A stretch of 64,000 nucleotides of DNA, taken from the NCBI GenBank assembly GCA_023101725.1, contig JALJCO010012847.1, positions 233,501 through 297,500 of the forward strand, given 5' to 3'. The stretch's first letter is position 1; the number at the start of each line of letters is the position of its first letter. The stretch is from Atherinomorus stipes (lineage: Eukaryota; Chordata; Actinopteri; Atheriniformes; Atherinidae). The notes under the pieces were generated by a model, which was given only the letters and a program-made list of their open reading frames with translations, was not told the origin of the DNA and made no database searches. Below, one piece after another: positions 47,748 through 57,408 of the stretch. The translations under genes were made by a program, and so were the position numbers.

Positions 47748-47880
47748 TTTGAACCAGGCTGTAAATATGTTTATTTCTGCTGTGAAGTTTGCGTTTTTAA
47801 TAAGAGAGTCTATGAGGATTTGCTCTGTTTTGCTGCCCCTAGTGGATCAAGGGAGAACTACAAAAAATGACTTCTTCCGG
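47748..47880. repeat. dispersed repeat family R1, copy 3
   Basis: Matches 10387-10520 and 26628-26760 (aaccaggctgtaaatatgtt, tctgctgtgaagtt, gaggatttgctctg, tagtggat). Confidence 0.75.
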
Positions 47881-48881
47881 GCAGCCTCATAGTTGGCCAC
47901 CAGAGGTTGCCGCTTGCCATCAAAATCACCGCTGAAGTAGCAGTGTCTCCCTACATTTTGTAGCCATTTGAGGTTATTAGCTACAAATGTTATTTTTTAA
48001 AATCCACATTTTGCATTTCCATAGTGAGATCGGCTGTTTTTCAGCATCCAGAAGTTTACCTGCAGCCGCCTCTCCCTCCGTCACTGCTCTCTGCATATGC
48101 TCACGTTCCCCTGGAATAACAAATACGATGTATAAGACAAATGAGTCGATATTTCTCCTCCACTATTATTCACAATTTCATGCCGTTTATTCGCATCAGT
48201 CCCGGTGTGAAAAGGCCTTTACAGTCAAAATTAAATCATTCAAAAATGGAATGTTGCAGACTTGACATAAAAAGTTAATCTTTATGGCGCTAGGGACACA
48301 CTGGACGCGAAAGCATGCTGAAACGCAGCAGTTTCATTTTGGTGCTAATGTTAACAGACGGTGTTGACCACCTCAGGTACGTCGCGGCGCACAGCATCAA
48401 AATCAGCGCACACCATGGATCGATTATTTCAGCTTCTGTTCTATTTTGGCCAAATTTAAACAGAAACACAAGACAAATCAATCTAAATAAAACCATTTTC
48501 AAAGTAAAACACCCAGATATTTTAAGAGTTTATGTTCTTACCCATTGTGGGATTATCAGCTGTAGCAGTACAGCAGAGAAGCAGGACTGCTGTCGACCGT
48601 GCACGTTCGATGTGGACAGAAAGAGGGGCGGTGACAAGACAAATCATGCGTTTCGAAGCACTTCCGCATCCCTGTAGCATGAAAGAAGTCAGTAAATTTA
48701 GTTGAAAGGTAAATGAGCTGCTTTTTAACAGCATTTTCTCCTCATACAGCAGCATTTAAGAGTATTTCTAGTGAATTGTGTGAAGCTGCCTCCTGTCAGA
48801 CTAAATCCAGCATCTTCAAGCTGTGAACTGATGCTTCCGCATTTTTCTGATTTAAACGTCATTATTTTACTTTGACAGTGG

Positions 48882-49503
48882 CCCTGGTTTACGTGATGTT
48901 TTAATTCAGAATTAAATTATTCTCCTTCATGTTTACATGGAAATAATAATTCCAAATTAAGGTTTACATGGAAAACACGTTTATCTGATTCGGCTTTACA
49001 TCTGGGGGTTGGGAAGGGTTCTGATTGGACAGGAGGCGGGCGTGACATATTTACGTCCATTTACTTCTACCTGGAAGGAAACAAAAACCGAGTCCTGCTC
49101 CTTTTTGTTTCAACGACGACATGAAAACCACACAACACAGATTTTTTACTGTATTTTGATTGTAGTTTTGTAGCAGCAGCTCAATATGAACATACTTCTT
49201 CATTTCTGCCGGCTGGCAGGAGTCCAACGCTTATTTTACGTGCGCTTCAAGAAGCGCCATTACAACAGGATAGGAAGGAGCTTTATAAGCGTCGCAGAGT
49301 GACAGGAATTAACTTCAATCGGGAGAAAGGTTTACATTACAGGGGGATTATTTTATTCGGAATTAGAAGAGGAACAAACCAACAACTTAGTTCGGAGTTG
49401 AGTTTTATTCAGAATTATCGTTTTCACTGGAAATTACGGGTTTACATAATTTTCTTAAAGCAGAATGAACTTGTATTCGGAATTAAAACGCATGTAAATG
49501 GGG
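48882..49503. mobile_element. inverted-repeat MITE abutting the tab2 exon 3 acceptor
   Basis: The left CCCTGGTTTACGTGATGTTT and TTAATTCAGAAT mirror the right ATTCGGAATTAAAACGCATG and TAAATGGGG. Internal gtttacat motifs are also mirrored (48930 and 49330 areas). No confident TSD. The right end is 32 nt from exon 3, inside the normal branch-site window. Confidence 0.75.
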
Positions 49504-49535
49504 TGAGTGATGTTGTTTCCTTCTCTTTCTTGCAG

Positions 49536-50895
49536 AACAACAACAACTTAGACGCCTGCTGTGCGTACTTGTCCCAGGTCAGTCCCGGCTACCTTTACAG
49601 TGAAGAAGGGAATCTCAGCTTTCCTGAAGACCCCAGCTTCACCCGGCTCCGCAATCACATGACCCAGCTGAACCTGGGCTTGCAGTCTCAGAATGTGCAT
49701 GTGGCCCCGGTGAGGATGAACGGCAGCCGGACTCTGGCCCACAGCATGAGTGACGGGCCCCTCCAGACAGGCCAGGCCCCCAGCAGCGAATTCTTTGAGC
49801 CGGAGCCGCAGTCGGCCCCGGTGCAGGTTCCCTCCACCCTCAACGTGTTTGGCGTGATGGAGCCGTCTCGTAAGCCGCAGCCTCCCCAGCACCTCGGACT
49901 CTACCCTCTGGGTGTGAAAGGAGCCACGGTGGGCCCCCAGCACACGCCACGCTTCAACCCCATCACCGTGACGCTGGCCCCCAACCTCCAGACGGGCCGC
50001 AACACGCCCACTTCTTTGCACATACATGGCGGGCCGCAGTCGGGCCTCAGCAGTCCTCAGGGTAACTCCATCTACATCCGTCCCTACGTCAGTCAGTCCG
50101 GTACGAGCCGGCAGAGCCAGCAGCAGGGGGGCCGGGCCCAGTACAGCCCCACCTCTCAGCCCCAGCAGCAGATCTACCAGATCTCACATCCATCCTTCCT
50201 GTCCAGCTCCTGGTCTGTCCCACAGCACCCCCCCTCCTCATCCTCGCATACCTCACAGACCTCTCACGTCTACATGCCCATCAGCTCCCCCACAAACCCC
50301 CAAGCGCCCTCCATCCCCCCTGTTGGAAGCCAGGCCTCATCATCCTCCTCTTCCTCCTCCTCCTCCTCCGGCGTCTCCTCTTGCCCCCCGTCCTCCTCCT
50401 CCCTGTCCACCATCAGCCAGTACAACATCCAGAACATCTCCACCGGCCTGCGCAAGAACCAGATCGAGATCAAGCTTGAATCTCCTCAGCGGAGCAACTC
50501 CACAGCTGTGCTGCGGACCAGCAGTGGGCCCCAGTGGGCCAGGAACATGGGGGGCCAAGTGAGCATGGGCCCCGCCTACATTCACCACCACCCTCCTAAG
50601 TCCCGGGGCTCGGTGGGAGCCGGGGGCACGGCGTCCTCGCCTCGCGTGGTGGTGACTCAGCCCAACACCAAATACACTTTTAAAATCACTGTGTCCCCCA
50701 ACAAACCTCCCGCCGTGTCCCCGGGAGTCGTGTCCCCAACGTTTGAGCCCAACAACCTCCTCGGCCTGCCTTCAGACCACCACTTTGTGGAACCGGAGCC
50801 CCTCCACCTGTCGGACCCGCTGTCGCTGCACAGAGACAGGCCGAGCGAGCCTCGCAGACTCAGCATGGGCTCTGACGATGCCGCGTACACACAAG
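49536..50895 (+). CDS. tab2: tab2 exon 3: rest of CUE domain and the Pro/Ser/Gln linker (residues 35-487)
   Basis: The large 1360-nt exon follows ctttcttgcag. It begins [14 protein letters not shown], completing the CUE domain, then the linker. Conserved blocks include [128 protein letters not shown] and [10 protein letters not shown] serine run follows about residue 350. Between the KLESPQR and GQVSMG blocks the fish protein lacks most of a segment of about 75 residues present in human TAB2 (from memory). The donor CAAG|GTGAGC gives phase 1. The open frame extends at both ends into intron; those extensions (49299 start, 51088 end) are not coding. Confidence 0.96.
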
Positions 50896-51000
50896 GTGAG
50901 CCGAGGACCGCCGTCTTCTCTCCGCAGGCTAGCCGGAGCTCCGGAGCGAGCGCTTCACTGTGGTGGGACGAGGCTGCTACCTACTCTACCAGAGAGAAGG

Positions 51001-51210
51001 GTCTATCTGCAGCTCGCAAGACAGGGGCGTGTCGTAGAGTGATGTTACTCGACGACACGCCCACCAGGCCAATAAGAGCACAGTAAAATCTAGCCCTACC
51101 CCTGACCCTTCCCCTTAACCTAACCAGACCCACCCACTGTAGGACACGCCCACTATAGGACACGCCCACTATATGGCACGCCCACTGGGTTGCAAGCTGC
51201 AGATAGATAC
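51001..51210. mobile_element. short inverted-repeat MITE with internal CACGCCCACT tandem repeats
   Basis: Left GTCTATCTGCAGCTCGCAA pairs with right TTGCAAGCTGCAGATAGATA. Four copies of a 17-18 bp cacgcccactata-like unit occupy 51143-51190. It starts 105 nt after the exon 3 donor and ends 2 nt before the TSD of the next hAT. Confidence 0.75.
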
Positions 51211-51219
51211 ACTTGCCAC

Positions 51220-53955
51220 CAGTGTTGTTTTCGTTAACGATGACGATGACGAAATCATTTCGTTGACGCCCCTTTTTTCATGACGATGACGATCTAAACA
51301 TGTCTCTTTGATGACTAAAACATGACGGGACGTGTGTGAATTTTCGTTGACGAGACTGGACGAAAATATGAATCTCTGGTCTGTCAGACGTTCATAATGC
51401 AGGAAATGTCTACCTATTCTGCATTAATCTGTCTGTCAAAAGTTAAAAAGTAGTTGCATCCTTACTCGCATCCGCCCGAACCGAGATCTGCGAACCGCGG
51501 CTCTTCCTGTCAAACCTGACCCGCATGTCGCACATTAATATCTTAAATTCACAGCAGTCTGTCATTTTGCCACGTAGGGGCTTTATCTATGTAATTCAGA
51601 GATTCCAGCATAAAAGATCATCATCCCTGGTTGTAACAGTGTTCCCTGTTCCCATTACCAGCAGCGCCTCTGTCTCTGCCTGGTCTGGAAACGATCCCAA
51701 CGTTAGATGTTTAAAACGCGTCTTGTTCAACGAAAAAGAAACATATTCTCACCGCCACCCGCCCGAACTACATAAATATCCGCCCACACCTTAACCATGA
51801 TATTAATCTTTGTCATTTCTATCTGCTAAACAGCGTTTTTGCGGGTTACCGTCGGGTATCTGAACTGCTGAGGGACTCTGGTGAACACCTGCGGTCAGAC
51901 GCGCAGCTGCTTGGCTGCGCTGGTCAAACGGTGGGAAGTTCGTCTCCTTTCAGAGAGCCGGCCTTTTTGATTCGGTTCCCAAAGAGTCGGCTCTTTTGAG
52001 TCGGTTCCTAAAGAGCCGGTTGTTTCGACTCCCAAATGGTTTGTAATTTAAGATATTTGCAGCCCTATATTTTACCTTAATTTTGTAATAAATTGATGGT
52101 AGAGATGCCCAATAGGTTTTGGGGGCCGATCACCGATCACCGATCACCAAAAGCAGTTCTGCCGTCCCGATATTGCCGATCACCGATCACAGCGCCGAAA
52201 TTCATAAATTTAATATTGTTCTCTATGTCATAACACGACATTATGTTATTAAAATTAGAGAAGGGAAATGATATGAATTGGCCGTTTTATTGAGGCAACT
52301 GCAATTTTCACTCTCTTGGAGACAACTTGGACTCAGTTTACATAGAGGAAGTGTGCTGACTAGCTTCAGCTTTCTTGTGGAATAATTATGTGTACACACA
52401 CAACATGTGCAGCACACCAACACAGACTACAGTAAACATGTCACTCTCTTAGAGTTGGTACAAGTTGTCAACTATAGACTCTCTTTTTCCTGTGGAAAAA
52501 GGAATTAAATTTAAAATAAAAAATAGATTATGTACATAACACACATGTGCACTATAATAAACATTTCACTCTCTAGAGGCTCTTTCTCAGACACACTGTT
52601 TAGAGTTTACCTACAAGCTTTTAGTGGAAAAATCACGTAAAATATGTTAAATGAGAATAAGAACAGCGACTAATGTGCAACTGCAACAAGCTTGGAGCTG
52701 ATACTGCAGCTTTTCTACAAGAAAAAAACTCTTAATTGTAGCATTAACATGCTGTAGCCTAAATAATATAATAAAATTATGATTTTATTGATGAGCTTAC
52801 TTCTGATTAAGCAGCATGAATGGCAGAGCCTTGCGCGTCGTGCGTCAGGAGCGCCTGAGTGTGGTGGTGTATGAACCCGGTTGTTTTCCTTGTCTGTCTC
52901 TCTGTATAATCGCGGATGAAACTGAGCAGCTGCTCGGCTTCATTTGCTCCACGAGGCCAGACAACTACGTTGTCGAGCGTTTCTGTGCCGTGTGTGGATT
53001 CATCAGATTGTTCAGAGGTGTTCTGAGTTTGGTGAGTTTCACCATTTACGAGGAGCTGCGCACCGACGATGGCGCAGCTTTCCTCTGACCGGCCCAGTTT
53101 AACAACCCGCAGTCCTGCATCAGGACGTCATTATAAGCCCATTAAACCCCGTCGGGACTAGAGATCATCAACCCGCCGTTTGGAAACCGGGACTGAACGC
53201 AGATCATAGTTTATCCTCCACTGTCTCCGTGGAGGGAAGACATTCACCGGAGTCTCCTCTGTATTTCCCGCGCCTGCTGCGCGTCAGGCGCGTCAAACGC
53301 CAAAACGCTGTAGTTACTGTAAACATGATCGGATCGGCTTGCTTGGATCTATTTTGAGGACTCCGATCAAAACCGATAGGGGCACTATCGGCCGATTGCG
53401 ATCGGTTGCCGATCGATCGGTGCATCTCTAATTGATGGTTTGTGTGTCAAAAACCTTTTTGAATTCAGTATTTTTATGAGAAGCTTTAAAATTTATTCTA
53501 TCTTCAAACTTTTTTTTTTTTATTTGACAGGGACAATAGATATAAATGAACATATAGCAACGTGTTGGATTGTCATTAGCAAGCTAATTAGCATCAGCAG
53601 GTGCAATTTCAGGTGCCACATGATTATAATACAAGACAACGCAACTCACTCCCCTCACCATTAACTGCTGTCTTCACTTGCAATGGAACATAGTCTTTCT
53701 TTCTGTTTTCATATACAAACCTATATGCTCAAATGTAACCGGCAGCATGGTCTCCTTAGTGGCCAGTTTTTCTTTTTTTTTTTTTTAATATAGCCTACCT
53801 GACAAAAACTAGACTAAAACCTTTTTGATTTTTGTCGACTAAAACTAGACTATAACTATAAGATACAGAAATGACTAAAATATGACTAAAACTAATAAGC
53901 ATTTTCGTCAGAAAGACTAAGACTAAAACTCAGATAGCTGCCAAAAACAACACTG
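51220..53955. mobile_element. hAT element (outer), CAGTGTTGTTTT ends
   Basis: CAGTGTTGTTTTCGTTAACG ... AAAAACAACACTG with an exact 8-bp TSD CTTGCCAC (51212-51219 and 53956-53963). Both arms carry cgttgacga/actaaaact-like sequence. It is 2736 bp with the inner insertion and about 1.4 kb without. No intact transposase. Confidence 0.94.
52100..53430. mobile_element. hAT element (inner), TAGAGATGC ends, nested in the outer hAT
   Basis: TAGAGATGCCCAATAGG ... GGTGCATCTCTA with an exact 8-bp TSD ATTGATGG (52092-52099 and 53431-53438). The left interior carries ccgatcaccgatcacc repeats and the right cgatcgatcgg. Part of it (52820-53290) is homologous to 54640-55050. No intact transposase. Confidence 0.94.
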
Positions 53956-54639
53956 CTTGCCACCAGAAGCCACCACAACAAAATGATGTCTTTTTGTCCT
54001 CGTGGACGTGATTGTTTTTGACCCCTCGGCTGAGCAGAACTTTCTTCTCTGGGAGCTCCAAGAAGTAGTGTGTGATTGGTCGGACATTTGAGGCGGGCGG
54101 GGTTAACACAGACGCTTGAAGCAAAGAGTTGTCACCTCCGCATTTCCACAGATGCGACCTTGACCGGATAGTTTTAATAAATGGCCGACACCACAGCGTG
54201 AGCAACTCCGTCCTGCCACAGACGAAGTTTATATAATCAGTGGGTGAGCACCGTCGCCCCCCCCTCTTCCCTCCCGCCCTCTTCCCTCCTGCCCGCTCCC
54301 CATCGCAGTTTCTTGTGGAGTATGAAATGACTCGACGAAAATGAACTTTTTTCTCGTTCTTGCAGCCTTGCAGGTAAGAACAAAGTTCTTGCTACTCGTA
54401 GAGTATGTGACAAGCTACATATGGCCGTAACTCATGGCTTCATATATTTTGGGATTAATACACGATGTAACGCTGTGTACACACCAAACATGATTTGGGC
54501 ATCAAAAACGCGCCTGACACCCAAAGTTGGACACTGGGTCGCAAAAATTTCAGACGCTCGATTTCCAGCTAAGGTGTGCTCAACGCCGTCGGGAGGAGCC
54601 CCACCTTTTTCTTTTCCTGTCACCGGTCTGTCTGCACCA

Positions 54640-55050
54640 TGACAGATGCAGGAGAGAGAGCGGCTCGGCTTTATGTGATAAACAAAGCAAGAGAACGTCG
54701 TCATCGGGCGTCTCTGCTCCGTGTCTGGTTCACCGGATGATTCCAGGTCTTCTTAGTGTTTTGAGTTTCATCATTTACTCCGGGAGCTGCGCGTTGGCGA
54801 GGGGCGCTTTCAGCCGTCTGATGCAGTTTAACGACCCCCTGTCCCAATGCGGGGCAGCATTATAAGCCCAGTTAATCCCATCGACACAGCAGGTCATCAA
54901 ACCACCGTTCAGAAACCGGGGCCGGACGCAGATCACAGTTTATCCTTGTCTGTCTTCAGAGAGAGAGGAGATTCCCCTGGTCCTTCTGGGTGTTTCCCGT
55001 CTTGTCATAAAATGTGTCTGCACAATGACATTGAGTCGTTCTGATTGGTT
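54640..55050. repeat. segment homologous to the inner hAT interior
   Basis: Shares, in the same order as 52820-53290: gagtttcatcatttac with gggagctgcgc, cattataagccca, gtcatcaaacc-ccgtt, gaaaccgggg-cgga, cgcagatcacagtttatcct and gtgtttcccg. It is diverged and has no ends. It is likely a decayed relative of the same hAT family. Confidence 0.7.
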
Positions 55051-55678
55051 GACGGTCCGCGTCAAGACGCCAAAGTTCCGATTTTCTAACCAGAGTAAGG
55101 TGGGATGCGTAGGTGATGTCACCATCTGCAACCTAAAGATTATTAATATCTGACATGTAACCACGACGGTTACTAGTTCCGATAACGTGTAGAAAAAACA
55201 TTGACACACCTTATCGTGGCCACACCAAAATAAAAGCTCCAGGTTTCCATTACGAGTAAATGATGGTGGCCACACCAAAATAAAAGCTTCAAGGTTTCCA
55301 CTGCGTTTTATCGGCAAAGTTCATGTTCCCTGCATGTTGTGGGCAGTGGTGCAACGGATCAATGAACGGTTTGGATCAGTTTACTGTTTTTGAGTCATGG
55401 ATCAGATCAATTTTCAGATCAGCAAAAAAGAGACAAAGTACAAGACAAATTTAACGCTCTATTTATTTATTTTGCCCATTAAAAACATTCAACTCTGGAC
55501 TCGTTCCACTCAATTATATGAAAACAAATTCATGATAAAGAAATTATAAAGGGTCAAGGAACAGATGACTAAATTGCAAGGTTATGTGTGATGTTGCCAC
55601 TTCGTCCTTCCACTGAGTTTTGTCCTCATCTTCATGTTTATGTGATGATGATAGCGACGTGTCCTTCCTCTCTCCTAG

Positions 55679-55839
55679 CGTTGCTGGTGCATCAGAAAGC
55701 TCGGATGGAGAGACTGTGGCATGAGCTGGAGATGAAGAAGAAGAAGTTGGAGAAACTAAAAGAGGAGGTGAACGAAATGGAGAACGACCTGACCAGGAGG
55801 CGACTGGAGAGATCCAACTCGGCTTCCCAGATTCCTTCT
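55679..55839 (+). CDS. tab2: tab2 exon 4: first part of the coiled coil (residues 488-541)
   Basis: The acceptor tctctcctag precedes CG, which completes the split Ala codon. The exon reads [20 protein letters not shown], then [16 protein letters not shown] and [18 protein letters not shown]. The heptad pattern of Leu/Met and charged residues is the conserved TAB2 coiled coil that binds TAK1. The donor TCT|GTAAGA is at 55840, phase 0. Confidence 0.95.
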
Positions 55840-55988
55840 GTAAGACCTTCCCCTCATTCAGACCGGTTTCTGCCGGTTCTGGTCCAGTCAGACGTCACTG
55901 GGATGTTTCTGATCTGAGATTCTGATTTTCAGTTCATTAATGGGGGGGTGAAGACAGAGCTCCGTCTAATTTCTCTCTTCTCGTTCAG

Positions 55989-56082
55989 ATTGAGGAAATG
56001 AAGCAGCTGCGATGCAAAAACAGGTCACTGCAGATCGACATCGACTGTCTCAGCAAAGAAATCGACCTCCGTCAAACGAACG
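55989..56082 (+). CDS. tab2: tab2 exon 5: coiled coil continuation (residues 542-572)
   Basis: Acceptor tctcgttcag. The exon reads [20 protein letters not shown] then [11 protein letters not shown], matching the human EEMQQLRSCNRQLQIDIDC segment. Donor AACG|GTGAGT, phase 1. The 149-nt intron 4 before it is the shortest in the gene. Confidence 0.95.
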
Positions 56083-56665
56083 GTGAGTAAATGTCGTGAT
56101 TAGAGCTGAAATGGAAAGTTTTGGGGGTTGAGGTGAAAAGATGAGCGGGTCTGGTTGTTAACCGGCAGCTGTTTCTGCATGACGCTTCACTCCATCAGCC
56201 CTCACCGGATACAGGCTTATTCAGGAAGCTGTCTGAGGCTCCCCGCTGAGGGGGGGGGGCTGCACAGGAATCAGGAGCGCGTGCAGCCCTGCCTCTCAGC
56301 CTCCACATCCATCCTGGTCAGAAGCCATTCATGGCATCTCCAGTCGGACTGATGTTCACACTGTTCAGATTCACCCAAGCTTTATTCAAGTTGTTGGTGA
56401 CATCCAGTATGGTGCATCACAAGGGCCAAAATTAAAACCATCCACTACCCACTGGCTCTAGCATCCCTGAAGCAGCTGCTGATGTAATCGTAAGATAAAA
56501 GAAGAAGCTGCTCTTCATTGTGGATCATTTTCTGTATAATGTTTCAGAACAGATCGTGGTTACATCCAGAACCCCCTCACATCTATGTTTTATTGTTTGT
56601 TGATCCTCGGGGGGGAAATGCATAAAGTAAGCATTGGTTTTCTATTTGTCTCCATCTGTGTACAG
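56083..56665 (+). other. tab2: tab2 intron 5
   Basis: 583 nt with no recognised repeat except a G-rich run near 56251-56259. Confidence 0.9.
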
Positions 56666-56746
56666 GACCACACTTAAATCCCAGCGTTATCCATAATTTC
56701 TATGACAACATTGGATTCCTTGGTCCCATCCCACCCAAACCCAAGG
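56666..56746 (+). CDS. tab2: tab2 exon 6: conserved FYDNIG linker (residues 573-599)
   Basis: Acceptor tctgtgtacag. The exon reads [20 protein letters not shown] then PIPPKPK, a segment conserved between coiled coil and zinc finger in TAB2. Donor AAGG|GTACTT is at 56747, phase 1. The donor is weaker than the others in the gene (GTACTT, not GTRAGT), notable because it opens the transposon-laden 4.1-kb intron 6. Confidence 0.93.
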
Positions 56747-57399
56747 GTACTTTATCTTTTGGTAAGCTCTGCACAGTTCACCTTCTCATCACGCCAGATA
56801 TACTGCAGCAGCATGGATTATTTCCTCATTTTAACCCTTAAAACTCCAAAACATTATTTATTTGGTCCAATTGTGTATTGCAGAACATTTAATCCCAGTC
56901 AGCATCCAGAACCTTTAAAACTTAATGAAAGCGACTTTATTCCCGTATTGCATGACATTTTGCTGGATGATAAATTATTAACAATAAACGATATTATTGT
57001 CGTCTTTACCGAGACCAAAATAACCACTTATGTAATTTTAATATATCAGCTTTTACAGAACTTTTACATATCCTAAATAAACAAACAAAAAATAATAAAA
57101 ATAAAATTGAAAAATTGCACCAAAAAACAATAAACTAGACCCTGTTTCTCCAAAACAATAAATACAATGGCCAATCCAGTCTTATTATTATGATTATTGT
57201 TATTATTACCAAGGATGACGATGTGCTGACGGCCGACGGCTCTACAACTCGGGGTGCAGTTCCCAGCGATGATGCTCAGGGAGATGTGGTGGAGTTTTAA
57301 GGGTTAATTAAACATTCATGTTTGTATAATGAGTCTGTTTTTATCCCGCTCCTTCCAGCAGCAGCTCGAAGCTCTAACATGTCTGAAACCCCAGACTTA

Positions 57400-57406
57400 C
57401 ACTGAC
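57400..57406 (+). promoter_or_regulatory. ancestral branch-site consensus, now displaced
   Basis: CACTGAC fits YNYURAY at every position, with the branch A at 57405. Removing the element and one TSD copy would place this A 26 nt from the intron end, the usual distance. It is now about 3.46 kb upstream of exon 7. Confidence 0.6.
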
Positions 57407-57408
57407 CT

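Larger units (their letters stand above)
47118..49535 (+). other. tab2: tab2 intron 2
   Basis: A 2.4-kb intron containing an R1 repeat (47748-47880) and an inverted-repeat MITE (48882-49503) that ends 32 nt before the next exon. tagggacacactggacgcga near 48292 looks like another MITE end without a visible partner. Confidence 0.85.
50896..55678 (+). other. tab2: tab2 intron 3
   Basis: A 4.8-kb intron filled by a small MITE (51001-51210) and a nested hAT pair (51220-53955). It also has a segment (54640-55050) homologous to the inner hAT, and a direct duplication of about 60 bp near 55206-55300 (ggccacaccaaaataaaagc twice). The rest shows nothing recognisable. Confidence 0.85.

Noticed and set aside
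49299..49535. N-terminal 79 codons of the 595-codon frame covering tab2 exon 3
   Set aside because: This part is MITE-derived intron sequence read in frame through the acceptor. The true start is at 47016 in exon 2, and the splice junction matches the conserved CUE domain.
50896..51088. C-terminal extension of the same frame past the exon 3 donor
   Set aside because: It follows a canonical GTGAGC donor, has no TAB2 similarity, and enters a MITE. A retained-intron isoform cannot be excluded, but nothing supports it.
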